Assembly (NCBI GenBank): GCA_947170495.1
Contig: CAMVUB010000003.1
Span: 34,004-98,003, forward strand
DNA from: an uncultured Prevotellaceae bacterium
Lineage (GTDB): Bacteria; Bacteroidota; Bacteroidia; Bacteroidales; Bacteroidaceae
Reading direction: 5' to 3'
DNA: 64,000 bases
Under the pieces are notes generated by a model that had not been told where the DNA came from, ran no database searches, and saw only the letters and a program-made list of their open reading frames with translations. Numbering within the stretch: position 1 is the first letter of the stretch; each line of letters begins with the position of its first letter. Made by a program: the position numbers and the translations under genes. Positions 10,156 to 19,534 of the stretch are shown piece after piece.

Positions 10156-10878
10156 ATGGAACCGTTCAAAGTCATTATCGTAGAAGATGTTAAGTTAGAA
10201 CTGAAAGGCACAGAGGAGATATTCCGTTCGGACATCCCTGAAGCAGAGGTGCTGGGGACTGCCATGAACGAAGGAGAGCTGTGGGCGCTGATGCGTCAGC
10301 AGCTGCCGGATCTCCTGCTGCTCGACTTGGGCCTCGGAGGCTCCACGACCGTCGGCGTGGACATCTGCCGACAGGTGCATACCAAATACCCGCAGGTGAA
10401 GGTGCTCATCTTCACGGGCGAGATTCTCAACGAACGCCTGTGGGTGGACGTGCTGGCAGCGGGGGCTGACGGTATCATCCTGAAGACGGGCGAGCTGCTC
10501 ACACGCAACGATGTGCGTCTGGTGATGGACGGCCGACGTCTGGTATTCAACCAGCCAATACTGGAGAAGATCGTGGCACGCTTCAAGAAGAGCGTCATCA
10601 GCGAGACACGTCGCACGGATGCCGTCATCGACTACGATATCGACGAGTACGACGAGCGCTTCCTGCGTCATCTGGCACTCGGCTATACCAAGGACATGAT
10701 TGCAGCCCTCAAGGGAATGCCGTTTGGCGTGAAGAGTCTGGAGAAGCGACAGGTGGATCTCGTGAACCGTCTTTTCCCTGAGAACGAGCGCAACGGAGTG
10801 AATGCCACGCGATTGGTGGTGCGCGCCCTGCAGCTGCGTATCATCGATCTCGACCACCTGAAAGCGGATGATGAATAA
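10156..10878 (+). CDS. Response regulator with C-terminal HTH-like output domain
   Basis: Receiver FKVIIVEDVKLEL...LLLLDLGLGG...IFTGE...ILKTGE; C-term HLALGYTKDMIAALKGMPFGVKSLEKRQVDLVNRLF; next to the kinase. Confidence 0.85.
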   Translation: MEPFKVIIVEDVKLELKGTEEIFRSDIPEAEVLGTAMNEGELWALMRQQLPDLLLLDLGLGGSTTVGVDICRQVHTKYPQVKVLIFTGEILNERLWVDVLAAGADGIILKTGELLTRNDVRLVMDGRRLVFNQPILEKIVARFKKSVISETRRTDAVIDYDIDEYDERFLRHLALGYTKDMIAALKGMPFGVKSLEKRQVDLVNRLFPENERNGVNATRLVVRALQLRIIDLDHLKADDE

Positions 10879-10918
10879 AATTGAAAATTGAGAATTGAGA
10901 ATTGAAAATTGCGGATTG

Positions 10919-13282
10919 ATGAATCTGGATGAACTGAATCCTGCCCAACGCGAGGCGGTGGAATATATCGACGGGCCGTCGCTGGTGATTGCCGGTGCCG
11001 GTTCGGGCAAGACGCGCGTGCTGACGTATAAGATTGCCTATCTGCTGAGTCAAGGCATGGCACCTTGGAACATCCTGGCGCTGACGTTCACCAACAAAGC
11101 CGCCGAAGAGATGAAGTCGCGTATCGCTCAGCAGGTGGGCTATGAGCAGGCGCAGCGATTGTGGATGGGCACCTTCCACAGTATCTTCGCGCGTATCCTG
11201 CGCATCGAGCATGAGATCATCGGCTTCACGGCAGACTTCACCATCTACGATGCCGCCGACAGCAAGAGCTTGGTAAAGAGTATTATACGAGAGATGCAAC
11301 TCGATGAGAAGGTCTATAAGCCAGGCACGGTGCTCGGACATATCTCAGCGGCCAAGAACAGGCTCATCCTGCCATCGCAATACCAATCGAATCCTGAGCT
11401 CTACAAGGCTGACCAAGCCAGCAAGATACCAGCCACGGGTGAGATCTATAAGCGCTATTGGGCGCGCTGTCGGCAGGCAGATGCCTTGGACTTCGACGAC
11501 ATACTGGTCTATACGTATCTGCTCTTTGCCAAGCGTCCTGATGTGCTGGCACGCTATGAGGAGCGCTTCGACTTCGTGCTGGTCGATGAGTACCAAGACA
11601 CGAACTACGCGCAGCATGCCATCGTGTGGCAGCTGTCGCAGCATAAGAGGAAGGTCTGCGTGGTGGGCGACGATGCCCAGAGTATTTACAGCTTTCGTGG
11701 AGCGAACATTGACAATATACTCACATTCCAACAGTTATACACTGGTGCAAGGCTCTTCAAGCTGGAACGGAATTATCGTTCGACGCAAAACATCGTAAAT
11801 GCGGCCAACAGCGTCATCAAGCACAACAGAGGACAGATTTACAAGGAGGTGTATTCGGAGAAAGTGCAGGGAGATCCCATTCATGTCTATAGCTACTACA
11901 GCGACTTGGAGGAGGCTGCCGGCGTGGCCAAGAAGATCTTGAACCTCCATCGCTACGACCATATCGAGTGGAATGAGATAGCGATTCTGTATCGCACCAA
12001 TGCCCAAAGCCGCACGTTTGAGGAGGCCTTTCGCAAGCAGGAAATACCGTATCGCATCTATGGCGGCACATCGTTCTACCAACGCAAGGAGATCAAGGAT
12101 GTCATCGCTTACTTCCGTCTGGCCGTGAATCCCAACGACGAGGAGGCGCTCAAGCGTGTCATCAACTATCCGGTACGCGGTATCGGGCAGACCTCCCAGC
12201 AGAAGCTGCTCATGGCGGCCTCTGAGAACAATGTCAGCGTGTGGCAGGTGCTGTCGAATCCTGCGGCGTTCAATGTAGATATCAATCGTGGCACGGCTGC
12301 GAAGGTCTATGCCTTCGTGCAGCTGATTGAAGGTTTCCGAGCCGTTGTAAATCAGGAAGATGCAGCCACGCTGGGCAAACGCATCGCACAGGAGTCAGGC
12401 ATCGTGGCAGAGATCTTCCGAGGCCGCGAGCCAGAAGACATCTCACGCCAGGAAAACCTGCAGGAACTGTTGGACGGTTTGCAACAATTCGTGGATGATA
12501 GGGTAGAGGAAGAGGGTAGTGACAGCGCCTATCTGTCTCATTATCTGCAGGAAGTGGCGCTTGTCAGCGATTTGGACGAGAGCGATGACGACCAAAAGGA
12601 AAAGGTGTCGCTGATGACGATACACGCTGCTAAGGGATTGGAATTCAAGGTCGTATTTGTCGTTGGCATGGAAGAAAACCTGTTCCCGAATCAGATGTCG
12701 GCCACTTCGCCACGTGAGATGGAAGAAGAACGCAGGCTGTTCTATGTGGCGCTCACGCGTGCAGAGGAACGGTGTTATCTGTCACACGCGCAGAATCGCT
12801 ATCGCAACGGCAAGAGTGAGTTTACGACGCCCAGCTGTTTCCTGAAGGAAATCGACGCGCGTTTCATGAAACAGGAAAATGAGCTGGCAGCGCCGTCACG
12901 GCCGCGTAGCTTCTCAAAACTTGGCTTCGACGATTATTTCACGTCGCCGTCGCCACGCAGCGGTGCAGAAACGCCACAGCACTACCGGCAATCATCAGAG
13001 CACTACGGACAGCAGGAATCCGTCCGTCAACCAGGACAGGTGTTCTCCTCGCGTTTCTCGAGACTGTCCAGCACTTCAGCGACGGCAGACGCACCTGTTG
13101 AGCAGACGCACACATCAGCAGGAACCTTGACCGTTGGTTGTCGCATCGAGCACGCTCGTTTTGGTCAAGGCACCGTGACAGCACTCTCGGGAACAGGCAT
13201 CGATGCCAAGGCGACCGTTAATTTCGACAACGTTGGTTCCAAGCAACTGCTCCTTCGCTTCGCCAAGTTCGAAGTGATTTAA
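10919..13282 (+). CDS. pcrA: UvrD/PcrA family ATP-dependent DNA helicase
   Basis: LNPAQREAVEYIDGPSLVIAGAGSGKTRVLTYKIAYLL; VDEYQDTNYAQH; SLMTIHAAKGLEFKVVFVVGMEENLFP. ATG at 10919 preferred over the TTG at 10895, which lies in an AT repeat. Confidence 0.93.
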   Translation: MNLDELNPAQREAVEYIDGPSLVIAGAGSGKTRVLTYKIAYLLSQGMAPWNILALTFTNKAAEEMKSRIAQQVGYEQAQRLWMGTFHSIFARILRIEHEIIGFTADFTIYDAADSKSLVKSIIREMQLDEKVYKPGTVLGHISAAKNRLILPSQYQSNPELYKADQASKIPATGEIYKRYWARCRQADALDFDDILVYTYLLFAKRPDVLARYEERFDFVLVDEYQDTNYAQHAIVWQLSQHKRKVCVVGDDAQSIYSFRGANIDNILTFQQLYTGARLFKLERNYRSTQNIVNAANSVIKHNRGQIYKEVYSEKVQGDPIHVYSYYSDLEEAAGVAKKILNLHRYDHIEWNEIAILYRTNAQSRTFEEAFRKQEIPYRIYGGTSFYQRKEIKDVIAYFRLAVNPNDEEALKRVINYPVRGIGQTSQQKLLMAASENNVSVWQVLSNPAAFNVDINRGTAAKVYAFVQLIEGFRAVVNQEDAATLGKRIAQESGIVAEIFRGREPEDISRQENLQELLDGLQQFVDDRVEEEGSDSAYLSHYLQEVALVSDLDESDDDQKEKVSLMTIHAAKGLEFKVVFVVGMEENLFPNQMSATSPREMEEERRLFYVALTRAEERCYLSHAQNRYRNGKSEFTTPSCFLKEIDARFMKQENELAAPSRPRSFSKLGFDDYFTSPSPRSGAETPQHYRQSSEHYGQQESVRQPGQVFSSRFSRLSSTSATADAPVEQTHTSAGTLTVGCRIEHARFGQGTVTALSGTGIDAKATVNFDNVGSKQLLLRFAKFEVI

Positions 13283-13525
13283 TTTGACCTTATTGGACAA
13301 TTTCAAATTCCGTTGCACCATTTACAAAAGGACATGTTCCGTGTCTTTCCGTTCATTTCCGTGTTTTTCCGTGTTCCAGGTCCTAATCGGTGTTATGTTT
13401 AATAGAGTAGTGAAATAAGAGGGGTAATCCATCAAAAGGTGTACAAAACACGAGAAAATATGGAGAAATAGATGTATAGACGAAGGAAAATAGCATGAAG
13501 AGTTGGCTGTCTCAACAAATTCCAT

Positions 13526-13533
13526 TACTTTTG
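13526..13533 (+). promoter_or_regulatory. Bacteroidetes -7 element (TACTTTTG)
   Basis: TAnnTTTG about 88 nt upstream of the 13621 ORF. Confidence 0.5.
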
Positions 13534-13620
13534 CCGCTGATAACGATGAAACTCTACTAAGTAGAGACTGATTAGTAAATGCTCATTTTACCAAAGTAAA
13601 CTAACAACATCTTTTATATT

Positions 13621-16299
13621 ATGCAACATCTATTCTTGCGCAAGCTTGCCATAGCTGCGTCCTTTTGTTTTGGTCTTGCTACAGTCTTGTATGCAGACGA
13701 TGTCGTCATGACCAACTACATCTTGAATCCGAGCTTTGAATCTGGCACGACTGACTGGACGGTTTCTAACATGAAGGTCCAGAGCAACAACAGTTTCACG
13801 AAGAAGCAAGGCACTAACTACCTGGAGCGTTGGGTTGATAAAGGCGGCGCGGCCGGCACTTGCTCTGTGACGCAGAAGATTCAAGCCTTGCCTGCAGGAC
13901 AATATCGCCTGACGGCGGCTGCGCAGAATATCCAGCAGGACAATCCGACAACAGCACAAACAGGAGCAACCATCACTGCTGGTTCAGCGGCTACGACCGT
14001 GACGGTGGTCAACGATTATAACGTAGAATTTGGGGCTTATGGCGAAGTGACCATTGGCTTTAAGGCTATGAGTGCTACGGGTAACTACCTGTGTGTGGAT
14101 AACTTCCGTCTATTCTACATCGCTCCTGATCTGGCACTCCTGAAGGAAGCGATTCCTGCCGCTCAGCAAGTCATCACCAACTCCGCGAAATCCTCTTATG
14201 CCGGCATGCAACCAGGCATCAAAACGGCGCTGGAAACGGCCATCGCCAATGCCACGAATGCCACCGAAGCGACCTCCACTGATGACCTGCAAGCCTACGC
14301 CTTCGACCTTGCTGAGCAGACAGCACTCGCCAGCGTTAATATCGAGGAGTTGAAATCTCTTAAGCAGCTGATTAACAAGGCAAAGACGAGCCTCACGCAC
14401 GATATGGCTCAGGCGTATAAGAACACGCTTCAGACAGTTTACGACGCTGCCGTAGTGTTCATGCTGCTCACCACCGACGAGGCACCTGCCACAATCTTGA
14501 ATCCATTGCAGGAGGCCTATGACAATGCTGAAGCCAGCTACAACGCCAAGAATAAATTGAAGACATCTATCACCCAAGCCAACATTGTCCTCAATCGTGA
14601 GGGATTGGTGGGAGCAGACGACCTGAAAGCCGTTGTAGATGAAGCCATTGCAATGCGCGACAGCGAGACGGCCACACCCGATGAAATGTTGGCGATGAAG
14701 GAAAAACTGGATAACGCTACCCTACTCTGCCGCGTCAATAATCCCACCTCCACAAGTGCCGTGAACGTGAAAACCCTCTCTGCAGTTCAGGGCGCTACGG
14801 AGATCTTTGGCCGTGCTTCCTTCTCAGGTGCCACAGCCAAGGAGAAAGGCTTCTGCTGGAGCGAAAGCCCAGAGCCAACCATTTTCGACAACCGCTCTAC
14901 CACCGTCTATAGCAACAACGGCGACATCTACGCTATGCAGGATTTGAAGCCGGCTACGGTTTATTACGTCCGTGCTTATGCTTACACCTCAGGCTATCGC
15001 CTCACCTATGGTGATGTCATCAAGGTGGTGACACGTCCGATGGGAAATGTGGGCTTCAGCTATGGCTATGAGGGCGATGACGCTACGAATCAACGCATTT
15101 ATGCCGCTTGTGAGGAAGCCGTATGGATGTGGAACAATATCGGCGGTATCCAAAGCTTCTTCCTCAGCGCACATTACAAATATGGTGCTGGTGCTGGCAC
15201 TGGCACGGCAGAGTGCAGCTATGGAGGCTACATGAGTGTCAGCCAAAACACGGGTTGCCAACGCACGGGTACCATTCTCCATGAGGGTGCACATGGCCTT
15301 GGCATGGTTCCTTATACCGATTGGACAAACTCCATCTATCGCACTAATGGCGATCGCGGCGAGTGGCTTGGCCCACGTGTGGACAGAGCCATACAGTTCC
15401 TCGATAACAGCTCCACCGCCAAGCTTCATGGCGATAACCAGCACATGTGGCCCTATGGCATCAACGGCGCAGGCGAAGACACTGGCTCGCCAATCCTCTA
15501 CCGCGCTAACGCCTTGATTGTCGAGGCCTTGTCCGAGGACGGCATTACGCACTCCGGCCAATCATTCCTCACGCCCGCCTACTCATTCGTGCAGGATGAC
15601 GACACCAAGTACTACATCAAGAGCGAATCCACAGCCCGTGGTCTGGCTACCTCCTACTTGCGCCAGACAACAGGAACAGCCGTGCGCTTTACAGAGGCTA
15701 CCGCCGACGAGGCGTTCGCCGACGACTCCTATGCCTGGTACATCGCGTTCAACCCCAATACATGCTACTACACTTTCAAGAACGCATCCACTGGCAAGTA
15801 TCTGTCTATGTCCTCAGGTACTGCCACAGCATCCTCTACTCCTACCAGTTACCATCTGTTAGGCTCGCGCAACCAGACCACCTACGAAGGCTTCACCTTC
15901 GCCGGCACCTCCTACTGGATTGTGAACGGTAACAACCATAACGCCATGAATGCCACAACAACGGGTGCTTCCTCGACCACCTTCAACCATGCCGACGCAG
16001 CCATCACACAGCGCTGGCTGTTGCTCACGGCTGACGAGGTGACGCGCTTCGCAGAGTCACGGGGCGAGACCGTAGGTGTGAGTGCCCTGTGTGCTAAGCC
16101 TTCAGCATCGGCGCCGCTGGCACGAGGTGGCTATGGTGTCATCTATATCACAGCCAACAGCGCTGGTCAGGACGTGGATATCTACACCCTTGACGGTCGT
16201 CGCGTCAGCCGCCTCTATGTGCAGCTCGACGCCACCGCCACCGTGCGCGTGCCTCGCGGCCTCTACCTAGTCAACGGCCAGAAAGTCCTCGTCAAATAA
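13621..16299 (+). CDS. Secreted putative zinc metallopeptidase-like protein with T9SS-type C-terminus
   Basis: 892 aa; signal peptide; ILHEGAHGLG = HExxHxxG; possible FnIII (ATEIFGRASFSGATAKEKGFCWSESPEPT) and trefoil-like C-terminal region; ends DVDIYTLDGRRVSRLYVQLDATATVRVPRGLYLVNGQKVLVK. Confidence 0.7.
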   Translation: MQHLFLRKLAIAASFCFGLATVLYADDVVMTNYILNPSFESGTTDWTVSNMKVQSNNSFTKKQGTNYLERWVDKGGAAGTCSVTQKIQALPAGQYRLTAAAQNIQQDNPTTAQTGATITAGSAATTVTVVNDYNVEFGAYGEVTIGFKAMSATGNYLCVDNFRLFYIAPDLALLKEAIPAAQQVITNSAKSSYAGMQPGIKTALETAIANATNATEATSTDDLQAYAFDLAEQTALASVNIEELKSLKQLINKAKTSLTHDMAQAYKNTLQTVYDAAVVFMLLTTDEAPATILNPLQEAYDNAEASYNAKNKLKTSITQANIVLNREGLVGADDLKAVVDEAIAMRDSETATPDEMLAMKEKLDNATLLCRVNNPTSTSAVNVKTLSAVQGATEIFGRASFSGATAKEKGFCWSESPEPTIFDNRSTTVYSNNGDIYAMQDLKPATVYYVRAYAYTSGYRLTYGDVIKVVTRPMGNVGFSYGYEGDDATNQRIYAACEEAVWMWNNIGGIQSFFLSAHYKYGAGAGTGTAECSYGGYMSVSQNTGCQRTGTILHEGAHGLGMVPYTDWTNSIYRTNGDRGEWLGPRVDRAIQFLDNSSTAKLHGDNQHMWPYGINGAGEDTGSPILYRANALIVEALSEDGITHSGQSFLTPAYSFVQDDDTKYYIKSESTARGLATSYLRQTTGTAVRFTEATADEAFADDSYAWYIAFNPNTCYYTFKNASTGKYLSMSSGTATASSTPTSYHLLGSRNQTTYEGFTFAGTSYWIVNGNNHNAMNATTTGASSTTFNHADAAITQRWLLLTADEVTRFAESRGETVGVSALCAKPSASAPLARGGYGVIYITANSAGQDVDIYTLDGRRVSRLYVQLDATATVRVPRGLYLVNGQKVLVK

Positions 16300-16346
16300 C
16301 CCTCAAATATAATTATAATCACCTCTACAGCCTACTCCTTAGTATT

Positions 16347-16378
16347 CCTTCCCCCTTGGGGGAGTTAGAGAGGGGCTC
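16347..16378. repeat. GC-rich ccttcccccttgggggagttagagagggg repeat
   Basis: Pyrimidine/purine palindromic core similar to the other GC-rich repeats in the window. Confidence 0.45.
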
Positions 16379-16395
16379 CTAAACGTCAAACGAAA

Positions 16396-17007
16396 ATGTA
16401 CATCATCGGTATCGCAGGTGGAACGGGTTCCGGCAAGACCACCGTCGTACGTAAAATCGTGGAAGCCATCCCCAATTCCCAAGTGGCTGTCATCCCGCAG
16501 GACTCCTACTACAACGACAACACGGGCATTCCCATGGAGGAGCGTCGGAAGATCAATTTCGACCACCCCAACGCCTTCGACTGGAAGCTACTCATCCATC
16601 AGATCAATGAGTTGCGTGCAGGGCGATCTATCGAGCAACCCACGTACTCCTATATCGAGAGCAACCGTATGCCCGAGACCGTGCATATCGAGCCCTGCGA
16701 GGTCATCATCATCGAGGGCATTATGGCGCTCTGCAGCAAGGAGTTGCGCGACCTCATGGACCTGAAGATTTTTGTCGATGCCGACCCCGACGACCGTCTT
16801 ATCCGCGTCATCGCCCGTGATATGGCTGAGCGTGGGCGCACAGCGCAGATGGTGATGGATCGGTACACCGACGTCCTCAAGCCCATGCATCTAGAATTTA
16901 TCGAGCCTACGAAGCGCTATGCCGACCTCATCATCCCGCAAGGCGGTGCGAATCAGAAGGCTATCGACATCATGCGAGCCTATATCATTCATCGCCTGAA
17001 GCCCTGA
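16396..17007 (+). CDS. udk: Uridine kinase
   Basis: 203 aa; MYIIGIAGGTGSGKTTVVRKIVEAIP, INFDHPNAFDWKLL, IIIEGIMALCSKELRDLMDLKIFVDADPDDRLIRVIARD. Confidence 0.93.
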   Translation: MYIIGIAGGTGSGKTTVVRKIVEAIPNSQVAVIPQDSYYNDNTGIPMEERRKINFDHPNAFDWKLLIHQINELRAGRSIEQPTYSYIESNRMPETVHIEPCEVIIIEGIMALCSKELRDLMDLKIFVDADPDDRLIRVIARDMAERGRTAQMVMDRYTDVLKPMHLEFIEPTKRYADLIIPQGGANQKAIDIMRAYIIHRLKP

Positions 17008-17026
17008 ACATCCTACCTTTCATCTG

Positions 17027-18133
17027 TTGAAGCAATCTCTCACCATCTTACTCTCTCTCCTGCTGACACTCACATCGTGTCAACGTGAGAACAAGGCGCC
17101 GTCCGTGATGTTCGGACAGGCCGATGAGGATGTGCTGCCCGAGGACTATGACCTCTCCGACGTGCAGGCCTCCGGCGAGTTGATTGCTGTGACGCTCTCC
17201 AGCCCTGACACCTACTACGAGTACCGTGGTCAGGGCTTCGGCCTGCAGTTTGCGATGGCACAGGCATTTGCCAACAGTATCGGCGCTCGTTTGCGCATGG
17301 AGATGGCCACCGACACGACAGATCTCTTACAAAAGCTCACCAGCGGCGAAGCCGACCTCGTCGCCCTGGAATTCGACAGCCTTCAATGGGCGCAGGACAC
17401 CTTGGCCACGCCGGGCACCCTGCAACGCCAAGCGAACGGATGGCTCATCCGCAGCGCTTCCCCACAGCTCTCCGAAGCCGTTGCACGCTGGTGGCGCCCT
17501 ACCCTACGCCAGCAGTTCCTTGCTGCTGAGCAGGCGCGCACAGCACCCTCCAACCGTGTGCGGCGCCGTATGAATCCGCCGATGCTGTCGCGCCACAAGG
17601 GAACCATCAGCAGCTACGACCATTACTTCATGCGTGCCGCCCAGCGCATCGGCTGGGACTGGCGACTGTTGGCTGCACAGTGCTACCAGGAATCCGGCTT
17701 CGACCCGCAAGCTGTCTCTTGGGCAGGCGCCTGCGGTCTGATGCAGCTGATGCCCGCCACGGGTGAACGCCTGGGCCTCTCCCCTGCCGACCTCTATGAC
17801 CCAGCCCGCAACATTGAAGCTGCCTCGCGCTATATTGTGCAGCTCAGCAACACGTTTTCCGATGTCGGCAACGCCCACGAACGCATCTTCTTCGTGTTGG
17901 CAGCCTATAACGGAGGTGCAGGTCATATCCGCGATGCGATGGTGCTCGCCTCGGCACACGGCCATTCCCCACAACGCTGGTCTGAGGTGGAGCCCTATGT
18001 CCAGGCCCTCTCCTCCCCTGCCTACTACCGCCATCCACTCGTGAAATACGGCTACCTTCGTGGCGAAGAAACCGTGGACTATGTCCGCCAGATTCGCCTC
18101 CGCTGGGCTGCTTATCGAGGAATCAGGTCTTAG
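17027..18133 (+). CDS. MltF-like membrane-bound lytic murein transglycosylase (lipoprotein)
   Basis: TTG start; LLTLTSC lipobox; SLT motifs AAQCYQESGFDPQAVSWAGACGLMQLMPAT and AAYNGGAGHIRDA. Confidence 0.87.
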   Translation: MKQSLTILLSLLLTLTSCQRENKAPSVMFGQADEDVLPEDYDLSDVQASGELIAVTLSSPDTYYEYRGQGFGLQFAMAQAFANSIGARLRMEMATDTTDLLQKLTSGEADLVALEFDSLQWAQDTLATPGTLQRQANGWLIRSASPQLSEAVARWWRPTLRQQFLAAEQARTAPSNRVRRRMNPPMLSRHKGTISSYDHYFMRAAQRIGWDWRLLAAQCYQESGFDPQAVSWAGACGLMQLMPATGERLGLSPADLYDPARNIEAASRYIVQLSNTFSDVGNAHERIFFVLAAYNGGAGHIRDAMVLASAHGHSPQRWSEVEPYVQALSSPAYYRHPLVKYGYLRGEETVDYVRQIRLRWAAYRGIRS

Positions 18134-18181
18134 ATTCAAATCATATGATGTAAAAATACTAACAATCATAATAATTATCTC

Positions 18182-19531
18182 ATGGTACAAGATTTGTATG
18201 TTTTGATGATCACGGCAGCTGTGGTCAGTATTGTGTTTAAGTTCCTGAAGCAGCCTGTGGTGCTGGGTTACATCGTTGCCGGTGTGCTCATAGGCCCGAA
18301 CCTCTATGGCGAGAACATTGTCAATGGCGACAACGTAAAGGCATGGGGTGACATCGGCGTGCTGTTCGTGTTGTTCTGCATCGGTCTGGAGTTCCGCCTG
18401 AAGAACCTCATCAGCAGCGGAAAGATTGCAGCCATCGGTGCAATGACCATCATCCTAGGCATGATGGGCTTGGGCTACCTCGTTGGACAAGACGCCAACC
18501 TTGACATGATCAACTCGCTGTTTCTGGCTGGAATGCTCTGCATGTCGAGCACCACGATTGTGATGAAGGTCATCGATGAGGCAGGCATGAGCAAGGAACG
18601 TTTCGTCAAGGGCGCTACCAGCATCCTCATCGTGGAGGATGTCGTGGCCGTGGTGCTGATGGTGTTGCTCTCCAGCATCGCCATCCGTCATCAGTTTGAA
18701 GGTGCGGAACTGGTCAACAAGGTGCTCGTCCTGGCCCTCACGCTTGCGGTGTGGTTCATCGTCGGCATCTTGATTATTCCTACAGTGCTTCGCAAGATCA
18801 AGAAATTCCTGAATGACGAGACACTGATCATCCTCGCCCTAGGCCTGTGCTTAGGCATGGTGCTGACAGCTGAGGAAGCTGGCTTCAGCAGCGCCCTCGG
18901 CGCTTTCGTGATGGGTTCTATCCTTGCCGAGACGGTGGAGTCGCATCGCATCGAGCACCTGATGTCGCCCCTGAAGAATGTCTTCGCCGCCATCTTCTTC
19001 ATCTCCGTCGGCATGCTCATCAATCCCCCCACTTTGGTGGAATATTGGGTTAGCATCCTCTGGGTGAGTCTTGTCGTTATCGTCGGCATGATTCTCTTCG
19101 GTACCTTGGGTTGCTGGTGGGGCGGCGCTACGATGCGCGACTCCATGCTGACCAGTTTCTCGTTCGTGCAGATTGGCGAGTTCTCATTCATCATTGCTTC
19201 ACTAGGTACCAGCTTGGGTGTTCTCGATCCTATCATCTATCCCATCATCGTGGCATCCAGTGTATTGACCACCTTCCTCACGCCCTATATCATGAAGGCC
19301 GCTCAGCCAGCCTACAAGTTCCTCTACAAACACGCCTCGGCAAGCTTGCGCGAGAAGATTGACCGCCGCGAGCAGGAGGTGGCAGCAGCGGAAAACGCTA
19401 CCCAATCCGACGGCCCGTCGATTGCAGACAAGGCTCGCCATGCCGTCCGTCGCACCGTCGTCACGAAGCATCTGGTGAACCTCATGATCAAGAACATGAG
19501 CGCCCACGACGAGGAGAAGAAAGAAAAGTAA
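18182..19531 (+). CDS. Monovalent cation:proton antiporter (CPA2/KefB-like)
   Basis: 449 aa polytopic; VLGYIVAGVLIGPNLYGE, GVLFVLFCIGLEFRLKNL, FSSALGAFVMGSILAETVESHRIEHLMSPLKNVFAAIFFISVGM. Confidence 0.88.
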   Translation: MVQDLYVLMITAAVVSIVFKFLKQPVVLGYIVAGVLIGPNLYGENIVNGDNVKAWGDIGVLFVLFCIGLEFRLKNLISSGKIAAIGAMTIILGMMGLGYLVGQDANLDMINSLFLAGMLCMSSTTIVMKVIDEAGMSKERFVKGATSILIVEDVVAVVLMVLLSSIAIRHQFEGAELVNKVLVLALTLAVWFIVGILIIPTVLRKIKKFLNDETLIILALGLCLGMVLTAEEAGFSSALGAFVMGSILAETVESHRIEHLMSPLKNVFAAIFFISVGMLINPPTLVEYWVSILWVSLVVIVGMILFGTLGCWWGGATMRDSMLTSFSFVQIGEFSFIIASLGTSLGVLDPIIYPIIVASSVLTTFLTPYIMKAAQPAYKFLYKHASASLREKIDRREQEVAAAENATQSDGPSIADKARHAVRRTVVTKHLVNLMIKNMSAHDEEKKEK

Positions 19532-19534
19532 TCA

